Source: a virus. From it: a DNA stretch of 44,725 nucleotides. How positions within the stretch are numbered: position 1 is the stretch's first letter; each line of letters opens with the position of its first letter. Position numbers and translations under genes: made by a program. Shown piece after piece: positions 27,910-34,296 of the stretch. A model generated the notes under the pieces. It was not told the DNA's origin and did not search any database. It worked only from the letters and a program-made list of their open reading frames with translations. The DNA is taken from the IMG/VR virus record IMGVR_UViG_3300042995_000011, positions 1 through 44,725 of that record. One strand, 5' to 3'.

Positions 27910-27986
27910 CCCGTTGCGGAGATTGGCCGGCTGACGTCGTCACCGGGGCGGGGGACGCGGGCCAATGTCCGGAGCGGAGCACGATT

Positions 27987-28160
27987 ATGACACAGCAGAC
28001 CAGACCATGCCGGTGGTGCAGAGAGCCCATCACCTTCAAAGCATACATGCGGCTTTCGGATTACCTGAACGCCAAATTCTGCTCGTTCAGGTGCTACCAG
28101 CAGTGGAGAGTCTGGCGCCACGTCTTCCCGACGAGGAAGGAGATGCTGGACGGCGAATAA
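27987..28160 (+). CDS. Small zinc-finger protein, 57 aa
   Basis: ATG 27987 has GGAGCGGAGC upstream and the frame ends at 28160, 4 bp before the next gene. 'RPCRWCREPITFKAYMRLSDYLNAKFCSFRCYQQWR' shows a CxxC and a CxxxC pair about 22 residues apart, a treble-clef-like zinc finger found in small phage proteins. A longer open frame in another register over this interval lacks such features and is set aside. It is first of several zinc-finger genes. Confidence 0.65.
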   Translation: MTQQTRPCRWCREPITFKAYMRLSDYLNAKFCSFRCYQQWRVWRHVFPTRKEMLDGE

Positions 28161-28164
28161 ACCT

Positions 28165-28497
28165 ATGACAAACCTGAGTTACAACCGATCATCAAGGCGA
28201 GAGAACCAGATCAAGCACCTCTTCGAGAAAGACGGCTGGTACGCCGTCAGGGCGGCCGGGAGCCACGGCGTAGCCGATGTGGTGGCTATCAGACCTTCCC
28301 GGGATAAATGCGGCGATCCCTACCACTTCGAAGTCCGCCTCATCCAGGTCAAGACCTCTCGCAAGATCAAGAAGGGTGGTATCGAGGTCAAAGCGCAGCA
28401 CATGCCAGGCCTCTTTATGGCGAACGTTGAGTATTGGAATTACCCAAGTCGAAAACCAAAGAAGAAGGTAAAAACCTTCGAAGAGGAGGGCATATGA
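28165..28497 (+). CDS. Holliday-junction-resolvase-like PD-(D/E)xK nuclease
   Basis: 110 aa. The order 'RRENQIKHLFEKDGWYAVRAAGSHGVADVVAIRP' followed by 'VRLIQVKTSRK' is that of the archaeal Hjc-like resolvases: Glu13 near the N-terminus, 'GSHG-x-AD' with the catalytic Asp and 'Q-V-K' as the ExK/QxK element. Such enzymes resolve four-way junctions or debranch DNA before packaging. It overlaps the following gene by ATGA. The catalytic set E...D...Q-x-K is complete. Confidence 0.78.
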   Translation: MTNLSYNRSSRRENQIKHLFEKDGWYAVRAAGSHGVADVVAIRPSRDKCGDPYHFEVRLIQVKTSRKIKKGGIEVKAQHMPGLFMANVEYWNYPSRKPKKKVKTFEEEGI

Positions 28498-28631
28498 GAC
28501 GCTGTTTCCTGTGGTTCCACAAGTGGGGACAATGGAAGCTCACTCGCCGCTTCGGTAAAAAAGGTATCGAGCATGAGAGACGCTGTACACGCTGCCCGAA
28601 GACGCAGCGAGAAAGGATTTGGTGGGGTTGA
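28494..28631 (+). CDS. Small basic zinc-binding protein, 45 aa
   Basis: ATG 28494 overlaps the preceding stop (ATGA) and the TGA overlaps the next ATG. The protein is very basic ('MRRCFLWFHKWGQWKLTRRFGKKG') and ends 'HERRCTRCPKTQRERIWWG', which has a His/Cys cluster that could bind one zinc ion. The same layout is common in small phage proteins. Confidence 0.58.
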   Translation: MRRCFLWFHKWGQWKLTRRFGKKGIEHERRCTRCPKTQRERIWWG

Positions 28632-28792
28632 TGAGCGGAGAAACCAAGAAAGTGACCTGCCGATGTGGCAGGGAAATCGAGTACATACCCAGTGAGAACG
28701 ATCTACTGGACAAGCCGATCATATGCCGGGAGTGCTTCGAGGGGTTAGGTAAAGTGACGGTGATTGACGACGAGGAGGACGATTTAGGATAA
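28631..28792 (+). CDS. Small zinc-ribbon protein, 53 aa
   Basis: ATG 28631 overlaps the preceding TGA. 'VTCRCGREIEY' and 'IICRECFEGLG' supply two CxC/CxxC pairs about 20 residues apart, a zinc ribbon, followed by an acidic tail 'DDEEDDLG'. It is part of the run of small Zn-binding genes. No specific function can be given. Confidence 0.6.
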   Translation: MSGETKKVTCRCGREIEYIPSENDLLDKPIICRECFEGLGKVTVIDDEEDDLG

Positions 28793-28794
28793 GT

Positions 28795-29355
28795 ATGGCA
28801 GATCAAGCAACATCATCAATAAACGGGATTCAGAAAAAGAAGGAGTTCTACGCAGACGTGGTGAAGAATTGGCTCACTGATGGGCCAGAGGTAATCGCAC
28901 AGCGGTGGGGAGTCAAGCCCATCTCAGTCTCTTTCGCGGTAGGCCGACTGCGCCGCAATGGCATTTACATACCGAAGAACAACCCCAATGAAGTCTTCTC
29001 GCGCCAATTCGTCGACGAGCTGAAGGAATTATCGTCCCAGGTTTACGGAGCGCAGGAGGAAAAAGCCCAACACTCGTATTCGAGCATTACCAAGAAGTGC
29101 GAGCGATGCGGCAAGGAGTTCACCAAGCCATACAACCTATCAAGGGCTAACTGGGAGAAGCGTCAATACTGCTCAAGATCGTGCGGCACCCCAGAAGGTA
29201 ATTTCGATGGCGATGAGCCAGCTATTCGTATCTCTCTCTGCCAAAGTCCGAACTGTATTAAGCCCGGGCGCAAATTTGTAAAGGGCACAGGGATTACTCA
29301 CGATGGTTTCAACTTCTGCTCAGAGCGATGTAAAGAAGATTTCATCCAGAGTTAA
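28795..29355 (+). CDS. DNA-binding protein with HTH and two zinc fingers
   Basis: 186 aa. The N-terminal third contains a helix-turn-helix-like 'ADVVKNWLTDGPEVIAQRWGVKPISVSFAVGRLRRNGI'. Two zinc fingers follow: 'KKCERCGKEFTKPYNLSRANWEKRQYCSRSCG' (about 105-137), which resembles the NUMOD-like/HNH-associated finger, and 'SLCQSPNCIKPGRKFV...FNFCSERCKEDF' near the end. It may act as a transcriptional regulator or be derived from a homing nuclease DNA-binding part. Confidence 0.62.
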   Translation: MADQATSSINGIQKKKEFYADVVKNWLTDGPEVIAQRWGVKPISVSFAVGRLRRNGIYIPKNNPNEVFSRQFVDELKELSSQVYGAQEEKAQHSYSSITKKCERCGKEFTKPYNLSRANWEKRQYCSRSCGTPEGNFDGDEPAIRISLCQSPNCIKPGRKFVKGTGITHDGFNFCSERCKEDFIQS

Positions 29356-29357
29356 GC

Positions 29358-29549
29358 ATGAAAGAACAAGGTAGATTACTCATTTTCCCCGATGCAGCAC
29401 GGTTCCTACGAGAGCCCAAGCTGCCACCGTCGAGGACAAAGTATTGGGATCTCCCCAAGGAGAAGAAGCAGGGGAAGGTTATCGACCTGGCCAGTGAGCG
29501 AGCGCGTAGGCGGCCGGTGGTCGAGCCAGAGCCGGATCAACCGGCGTGA
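29358..29549 (+). CDS. Small basic hypothetical protein, 63 aa
   Basis: The start ATG 29358 is 2 bp behind the previous stop. The protein is rich in Arg/Lys/Pro ('PKLPPSRTKYWDLPKEKKQGKVIDLASERARRR'). No domain is recognised. Its TGA overlaps a GTG start for the next gene (GTGA). Confidence 0.5.
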   Translation: MKEQGRLLIFPDAARFLREPKLPPSRTKYWDLPKEKKQGKVIDLASERARRRPVVEPEPDQPA

Positions 29550-29821
29550 AGACTATGAGAAACAAACAGGTAATTGCTGATAGTAATCAAACCAATCGTC
29601 AAGCTGTTGTGCTTTCAACTCAGGACACAAAGTTCCTCGCGCGGATGGATAACTCAAAACCTCGCATCTGTTCCTTTTGCGGTAAGACCATCTCATTCTT
29701 CACCAAGAAGGGCCACAGGAAGAAGTCAGCATTCTGTTCGGTGAGCTGCAAGGATAAAGATCAGCGCCGGAAACCTGGAAAGCCGCTTGTTTGGAGAGGA
29801 AAGAGGCGAGCTGGCTTATAA
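29546..29821 (+). CDS. Small zinc-finger protein, 91 aa
   Basis: The start may be GTG 29546 (coupled by overlap) or ATG 29555. The second half 'RICSFCGKTISFFTKKGHRKKSAFCSVSCKDKDQR' has CxxC and CxxxC pairs and is very basic, like the MYM/treble-clef fingers in phage recombination or HNH-related proteins. It ends with a basic tail. The following gene starts 4 bp later. Confidence 0.6.
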   Translation: MKTMRNKQVIADSNQTNRQAVVLSTQDTKFLARMDNSKPRICSFCGKTISFFTKKGHRKKSAFCSVSCKDKDQRRKPGKPLVWRGKRRAGL

Positions 29822-29825
29822 AGTT

Positions 29826-30236
29826 ATGCAGGAGTTTCAACCAAAATCAGTTTCATTCACAGACGCAGAATTGGGCTACGAGGCCTTCCCGCCTCCCATC
29901 GTCCCCGAGGGGCTGACGGACAAGCAATACGACCGGCTGAAGCGCTTCGAGCACCTCATCTACACCGCCAAGGAGTTCGAGCAAAGACTCGATGCGGGCG
30001 AGACCATCCACTGGGGCATCGTCAACAAGCAGGGCAGGGTTGCGGTGACCCACCTGGTCATCGACAGGCCGATGATCTTTAGGCTCAGACGCATGGCTTA
30101 CGAGATGTACGAGAGCGACTTCGTGGGTGATCCGACGCTCAACGAGCTGGCCCTCGACATCACCTACAGTAGCAAGGATGCCGAGGGTCGCTCTTTGAGT
30201 GATCACGAGATTAGAGAACTATGGGCACGCGAGTAG
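29826..30236 (+). CDS. Hypothetical protein, 136 aa
   Basis: ATG 29826 lies 4 bp after the preceding stop and without its own obvious ribosome site. The product has a helical N-terminal half ('PEGLTDKQYDRLKRFEHLIYTAKEFEQRLDAG') and a beta-like 'WGIVNKQGRVAVTHLVIDRP'. I recognise no family. It ends at 30236, converging with the leftward gene at 30238-30540. Confidence 0.55.
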   Translation: MQEFQPKSVSFTDAELGYEAFPPPIVPEGLTDKQYDRLKRFEHLIYTAKEFEQRLDAGETIHWGIVNKQGRVAVTHLVIDRPMIFRLRRMAYEMYESDFVGDPTLNELALDITYSSKDAEGRSLSDHEIRELWARE

Positions 30237-30237
30237 C

Positions 30238-30540
30238 TCAGCGGAACAAGCTACTGCTGTTGTGCTCTTCAGCGCAGGCGTGGCAGACGCCCCAATTGCT
30301 ACAGCCTTCACAGACCCAACTGTAGCACCCGTTGCACTGAATCAGATCGCCGGGCTGGCTCCAGTCGACGGTGATCGCCCCGGACCAGAAAGCCTGCGTG
30401 GTCTTCGGCTTCTGCGGCAGCTTCCCGCAGGCCCGGCAGCGATACGCGGCCTGAAGCGGCGCCATCAGCCGCTGATACTCCAGCTCCTCCTCTGTGGGCT
30501 CGGGGAACAGCGCATCGATGATCGACTTAAACAATCCCAT
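30238..30540 (-). CDS. Leftward zinc-finger protein, 100 aa
   Basis: ATG 30540 on the minus strand. The N-terminus 'MGLFKSIIDALFPEPTEEELEYQRL' is an amphipathic helix; 'YRCRACGKLPQKP' and 'IQCNGCYSWVCEGCSNWGVCHAC' provide at least four CxxC pairs, an RING/PHD-like or double ribbon arrangement. Orientation is opposite to its neighbours. Its promoter region shows TTGTCA, 18 bp, TACGCT on the minus strand with CGTACATACA just upstream. Confidence 0.65.
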   Translation of the reverse strand: MGLFKSIIDALFPEPTEEELEYQRLMAPLQAAYRCRACGKLPQKPKTTQAFWSGAITVDWSQPGDLIQCNGCYSWVCEGCSNWGVCHACAEEHNSSSLFR

Positions 30541-30619
30541 GGCCCCGCTCCTTCGGGTTACCTCACTTCAGTCCTCCTGTCGCTGTTGCCGGCCGGCGAT
30601 AGAAAGCGTAGACACAAGA

Positions 30620-30647
30620 TAGGCCGGTTGACAAGACTGTATGTACG
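30620..30647 (-). promoter_or_regulatory. Leftward promoter with TGTAnGTAC motif
   Basis: On the minus strand CGTACATACA (plus-strand TGTATGTACG, 30638-30647), three bases, TTGTCA, 18 bp, TACGCT. The palindrome position relative to -35 matches that at 26669. The interval 30541-30770 holds no gene. Confidence 0.5.
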
Positions 30648-30771
30648 GTCCCCACGCGCAATTCTGGCGCTATTCTTACAAAAACCACACACATGCTCTG
30701 CCAAAATTGATCTATTTTGCGAGTGTGGCCCTTTTCTGTGGATTGAAGCGCACAAGGGTAATCCTGGACAT

Positions 30772-30780
30772 TGATATACT
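30772..30780 (+). promoter_or_regulatory. Extended -10 promoter (TGA-TATACT)
   Basis: TG-A-TATACT (30772-30780) without a clear -35 lies 38 bases before the TTG start at 30819 and would exclude the earlier TTG at 30771 as a start. Confidence 0.45.
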
Positions 30781-30818
30781 CTTCAGGAGGAGTTACTCCG
30801 CAATCGAGGAGCATACCC

Positions 30819-31274
30819 TTGCTATCGTTCATAGCCGATGTACTCGGTATCCTCACCGGCACTATTACGCTGATATTGCTGTTCAGGGAATATCGGCCAA
30901 AATTGTTCCCGGTGAGGACCCAAACAACGAAACGCGGTCAGCGCTCCAATCGGATCCGTAAACTCTTCTCTTTAGTCGATGATAACCTGCTTTATCTAGG
31001 TGTTATGGCTGGCGCCCCGGTACTTGGTGCAATTTTCTCTGAATACCTCTTCGGGGATCGGCTTGGTACATTCGTAAATTGGAACCCTTGGGGTGTCTAC
31101 CTTATGATTTTTAGTATCGTAGGTAGCCTAATTATGACAACCCTCCCTCAAGGCCCAGGGAAGGTTAAATACGGCAATTTCAAGCCGATGATCGGAATAC
31201 TTGTTGCGTTCTTTATCATCGGCATGGTGACCAGGATTCTAATTACGGAGGGAACGACCTTTTTCGCATCGTGA
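30819..31274 (+). CDS. Membrane protein, 3-4 transmembrane segments
   Basis: 151 aa from TTG 30819, with GAGGAG 8 bases upstream; the alternative TTG 30771 lies before the predicted transcript start. Hydrophobic segments are near residues 2-22, 45-65, 82-103 and 118-140, separated by basic loops ('REYRPKLF', 'KRGQRSNRIRK'), so positive-inside topology is likely. No family is recognised. It lies just upstream of the sigma-like regulator but with separate promoter. Confidence 0.6.
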   Translation: MLSFIADVLGILTGTITLILLFREYRPKLFPVRTQTTKRGQRSNRIRKLFSLVDDNLLYLGVMAGAPVLGAIFSEYLFGDRLGTFVNWNPWGVYLMIFSIVGSLIMTTLPQGPGKVKYGNFKPMIGILVAFFIIGMVTRILITEGTTFFAS

Positions 31275-31335
31275 TATGATGCTAAATACACCATTCCGGA
31301 AAGCAAAATACGCCACGGAGTAAATAACATAACTC

Positions 31336-31364
31336 TTGCAATCCCCGAGCCGAAGATATAGAAT
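31336..31364 (+). promoter_or_regulatory. Host-type promoter of the regulator-terminase operon (TTGCAA-N17-TAGAAT)
   Basis: TTGCAA 31336-31341 and TAGAAT 31359-31364, spaced by 17 bp. ATG 31380 lies 15 bases downstream. It differs clearly from the TATAAG class used by the structural genes beyond. Confidence 0.7.
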
Positions 31365-31379
31365 CGGGCTATTCGCACC

Positions 31380-31682
31380 ATGCCCGATACGATCAGAGTC
31401 AAGAGCTACTCCTACCACCTCTCCATCTCCGCGATGGAGGAGCAGGGCTTGGAGATCGGCGACAACGAGCAGGAAGTCAGCAACTTCTACGGCCAGCACG
31501 AGGCAGCGCGTTTGCTCGCCTGCCTAACCAAACGCCAGCGCCAAGTCGCCGGCCTCCTCAACGAGGGCTATAGCCGCAAGGACACGGCCCAGAAGCTCGG
31601 TATCAGCCTGCAGGCGATCCACCAGATCGTGCCGAGGATGCGCAAGCGGCTGGTGACCAGGGCGGAGGTGCGGCGGATATGA
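31380..31682 (+). CDS. Sigma-70 region 4-like DNA-binding protein, candidate late activator
   Basis: 100 aa. The C-terminal half 'LTKRQRQVAGLLNEGYSRKDTAQKLGISLQAIHQI' followed by 'VPRMRKRL' matches sigma-70 region 4 (the helix-turn-helix that reads the -35 box), with no region 2 for the -10. The N-terminal half may contact RNA polymerase. It opens the operon that leads into terminase and precedes all TATAAG-type late promoters. By analogy with phage factors that replace host -35 recognition, it may direct polymerase to TATAA(G/C) (inference). It overlaps the next gene by 4 bp (ATGA). Confidence 0.72.
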   Translation: MPDTIRVKSYSYHLSISAMEEQGLEIGDNEQEVSNFYGQHEAARLLACLTKRQRQVAGLLNEGYSRKDTAQKLGISLQAIHQIVPRMRKRLVTRAEVRRI

Positions 31683-31870
31683 ACACGCTGCCTCCCGCAT
31701 CGCTCAGGAACCTCGTCTACATGTTCTTCATCACCAACGGGATGCCCAACGCGCAGAAGATCCACGAGGCCTGGCCGGGTCACCCGGTGCTCAGGGAGTA
31801 CCAGCGCGTGCCCCTGGGGCAGCTGGAGGCCTGGTACACCGAGTTCATGGAGGAGGAAGCGCCGGCATGA
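31679..31870 (+). CDS. Small hypothetical protein, 63 aa
   Basis: It overlaps the regulator stop (ATGA at 31679) and the next start (ATGA at 31867). 'ASLRNLVYMFFITNGMPNAQKIHEAWPGHPVLREYQ' is a compact helical protein with an acidic end 'EFMEEEAPA'. No family is recognised. Tight overlaps imply co-translation with the regulator and terminase genes. Confidence 0.62.
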   Translation: MNTLPPASLRNLVYMFFITNGMPNAQKIHEAWPGHPVLREYQRVPLGQLEAWYTEFMEEEAPA

Positions 31871-32055
31871 AGCAGACCTTCCTCGCCGAGATCAAGAAGG
31901 TCGAGGCCAAGAAACTGGCGTCGCTGGACATGGAGATCCGCCTGACCGTCGCCACCGACGAAACGAAGGTGCTGGATCTGGGTAAGATCCCCAGCGACCA
32001 GGCCGTGAAGGTGACGGTGGAGACTGAGGGGGAGAGTCCCCTCGATTACGTATGA
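31867..32055 (+). CDS. Small hypothetical protein, 62 aa
   Basis: Linked by ATGA overlaps on both sides. 'AEIKKVEAKKLASLDMEIRLTVATDETKVLDLGKIPSDQAVKVTVE' has alternating strands and resembles the small beta-rich proteins often next to terminase genes in phages of Gram-positive hosts. No function is known. Confidence 0.6.
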   Translation: MKQTFLAEIKKVEAKKLASLDMEIRLTVATDETKVLDLGKIPSDQAVKVTVETEGESPLDYV

Positions 32056-32531
32056 GTAAGAAGACTAAACAAGTCAGTACCGAACTAAACGAGGATCCCT
32101 TCGAGAAACTCGAGCCCCATCACCAGATGGCGGTCGAGATGCGGCTGGAGAACTTCGCCTACAAGGACATCGCCGCGGCCGTGAAGAAGAGCGAGCAGAC
32201 GGTCAAGTGGTGGTTCATGAAGGGCGGCATCTGCAAGGAAGCCTACGATCACAAGAAGGTGCAGCGAGCGGAAGACCGGGATGAGCGCTACCAGGAGATT
32301 GCCAAGCAGCTGGACGAGATGGCCTCGGACGCTCTCTTAGTTCTCAAGCGCAGCATGAAGAAAGGGAGCGAGTCGGCCGCGATCCGGGTGTTGGAGTTGG
32401 CGGGATTCACGCCGGTGCAGAAGGTAAAGAACGAAACGCCCCAGTCGGAAGAGCTCGATCTGCTCCGCAAGATCGTCGACAAGCATGAAGGAACTAGCCA
32501 ACCTCTTCAGGGTGAACGGGAAGCCAATTGA
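32052..32531 (+). CDS. terS: Terminase small subunit
   Basis: 159 aa. The N-terminal HTH 'MRLENFAYKDIAAAVKKSEQTVKWWFMKGG' (about 31-60) is the DNA-recognition domain of small terminases; a helical middle ('RYQEIAKQLDEMASDALLVLKRSMKKGSES') is the oligomerisation region. It overlaps the large-subunit gene by 47 bp. It recognises phage DNA and regulates packaging with the large subunit. Confidence 0.8.
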   Translation: MSKKTKQVSTELNEDPFEKLEPHHQMAVEMRLENFAYKDIAAAVKKSEQTVKWWFMKGGICKEAYDHKKVQRAEDRDERYQEIAKQLDEMASDALLVLKRSMKKGSESAAIRVLELAGFTPVQKVKNETPQSEELDLLRKIVDKHEGTSQPLQGEREAN

Positions 32532-33825
32532 CCTGTCCCCCAACCAGCAGAAGGTCTTCGACCTCATCCTCTACCGGCAGCAGAAACGCAGCCAGATCAT
32601 CATGCCGACCCAGTACGGCAAGAGTCTCACCGTGGCGATCGCCACCGAGCTCAGAGCCATCACCAAGGGCGAGCGCTTCACCATCCTCGCCCCCTCGGAG
32701 AAGAAGGCGGGCATCATCATGGGCTACCTGATCGACCACCTCTTCGACCAGCCCTTCCTGCTCGATCAGCTTGAGCTGGACTCCTCCACCAAGCTCGACA
32801 AACTCAGGCGCGAGCGCAGCCGCGACAACCTGACCTTCAAGGGTGGCGGCGGGGTCAAGACGCTCACGCTGGACTCCAGGAACGGCAAGCGCAGCATCGA
32901 GGCCGCGATGGGCTTCGGCGGCAAGCGCCTCATCCTGGATGAGTCATCGCTGATCGACGACACCCTCTACGCCACCGTCAAGCGCATGCTGGGAGGCTAT
33001 AGCTACGAGGATACCTTCCTGCTGGAGATCGGCAACCCGTTCTACCGCAATCACTTCTATCGCACCTGGCAGAGTTCCCGCTACAACAAGATCTTCGTCG
33101 ACTACAAGGTCGCGCTGGAGGAGGGGCGCTTCTCCCCCGAGTTCATCGAGGAGATGCGCGAGGAAGCCTTCTTCGATGTCTTCTATGAGTGCCGCTTTCC
33201 CGACGAGGACGACATCGACGAGCGCGGCTACCGGGTGCTGGTGACCAACGACCTGCTCGACCAGTCCTTCGTCGATCACGCGCCGGCGAAACAGGAAGGG
33301 CTCAAGCTCGGCATCGATGTGGGCGCGGGTGGCGACGAGAACGTCTATGTGCTCAGATCGGCGGATGTGGCCTGGGTGGAGTCGCACAATCGCTCCAATG
33401 ACACCATGACCAACGTCACCGAGACCCAGCGCATCATGGACGCCTTTGGTGTGAAGCCCGAGGACGTTTTCATCGATGACATCGGCGTCGGCCGCGGCGT
33501 CTCCGACCGGCTGCAGGAGCTGGGCTACGCGGTGAATGGCGTCTCGGTCGGCGAGAAGCCCCAGGACGAGACGAAGTACAAGAACATCAAGGCCGAGGCC
33601 TACTGGAATACCCGCGTCTGGCTGATGGCCGGCGGGAAGCTGGTCAAGAACGACAAGTTCCGCCAACTCGCCCAGATCAAGTACAAGACCTCCACGGACA
33701 AGGTCCTCCAGATCGAGCCGAAGGAGGAATTGAAGAAGCGCACCGGCAAGTCACCTGACTACGCCGAGGCGCTGATGCTCACCCACGTGCAGCCGCCACC
33801 GGAGCCGGGGGTGCGGCTGCTATGA
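32485..33825 (+). CDS. terL: Terminase large subunit
   Basis: 446 aa. A Walker A-like 'PTQYGKS' sits at residues 41-47, Walker B 'RLILDESS' near 150, and the nuclease domain has the acidic triad pattern 'LGIDVGAGGDE', 'VFIDDIGVGRG' and 'SPDYAEALML'. It is the ATP-driven motor that packages and cuts the DNA. Length is typical for the family. The phage circle suggests permuted ends (headful packaging), but this cannot be decided from the sequence. Confidence 0.93.
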   Translation: MKELANLFRVNGKPIDLSPNQQKVFDLILYRQQKRSQIIMPTQYGKSLTVAIATELRAITKGERFTILAPSEKKAGIIMGYLIDHLFDQPFLLDQLELDSSTKLDKLRRERSRDNLTFKGGGGVKTLTLDSRNGKRSIEAAMGFGGKRLILDESSLIDDTLYATVKRMLGGYSYEDTFLLEIGNPFYRNHFYRTWQSSRYNKIFVDYKVALEEGRFSPEFIEEMREEAFFDVFYECRFPDEDDIDERGYRVLVTNDLLDQSFVDHAPAKQEGLKLGIDVGAGGDENVYVLRSADVAWVESHNRSNDTMTNVTETQRIMDAFGVKPEDVFIDDIGVGRGVSDRLQELGYAVNGVSVGEKPQDETKYKNIKAEAYWNTRVWLMAGGKLVKNDKFRQLAQIKYKTSTDKVLQIEPKEELKKRTGKSPDYAEALMLTHVQPPPEPGVRLL

Positions 33826-33860
33826 GGCGTGATAAGTTCCGGAGCGCACGGAGGGCTTGG

Positions 33861-34166
33861 CTAGACCTCCCCCTTGAACCATGCATAAACAAACGAGCCC
33901 AAGAGCGCCCCGATAGCTATGCCTCCCCATATCACCATGCCATGGACTCCGATGAGACCAAAGGGATTGAACCCTAGATAGTTGTTGCAGGGGTCAGACA
34001 GTCCCAGGCATCTGAGCACGCTCTCGCCGTTTTTGCATTTCTCGCAGGTACTCGAGTCTCGGGGAAAGAAGAGCCCGGCACCGATGAGTCCACCGATAAA
34101 AGTAGGGAGACTAGATTGCCAACCCTGCGAAATAATCGTTTGCAAGAAGTTTTCCAGCAGCTTCAT
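33861..34166 (-). CDS. Leftward small membrane protein between terminase and portal
   Basis: 101 aa from ATG 34166 (preceded by AAGGGGGCGG; a TTG at 34244 would add 26 residues). Hydrophobic segments lie at about 18-33 (LPTFIGGLIGAGLFF) and 71-95 (GMVIWGGIAIGALLGSFVYAW), separated by a Cys-rich loop 'CEKCKNGESVLRCLGLSDPC'. It is opposite to the late genes on both sides, so it is a moron-like insertion. Cysteines suggest an exported disulphide-linked loop. No family is recognised. Confidence 0.6.
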   Translation of the reverse strand: MKLLENFLQTIISQGWQSSLPTFIGGLIGAGLFFPRDSSTCEKCKNGESVLRCLGLSDPCNNYLGFNPFGLIGVHGMVIWGGIAIGALLGSFVYAWFKGEV

Positions 34167-34257
34167 TACCGCCCCCTTCCCCGTACACAGGTCTCTTCGC
34201 GATTCTAGCAGAACGACAATGCCGGAGAGCTGACTACTTTCCAAACAGCTCGATTTG

Positions 34258-34287
34258 TATAACGAAGCCCTACCCTCGCCCTAGAAT
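34258..34287 (+). promoter_or_regulatory. Late promoter copy 4 (TATAAC-N18-TAGAAT)
   Basis: TATAAC 34258-34263 and TAGAAT 34282-34287, 18-bp spacer, preceded by GATTTG as at copy 3. Nine bases separate the -10 from ATG 34297. Confidence 0.8.
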
Positions 34288-34296
34288 GGCGGTAGT

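Noticed and set aside
27965-28168. 67-aa frame in this interval
   Set aside because: The overlapping frame 27987-28160 has zinc-finger cysteines, a ribosome site and correct operon spacing.
30226-30310. tRNA-like start (GGGCACGCGAGTAGCTCAGCGG)
   Set aside because: No anticodon arm or T-loop GGTTCGA follows, and the bases encode the C-terminus of the leftward zinc-finger gene.
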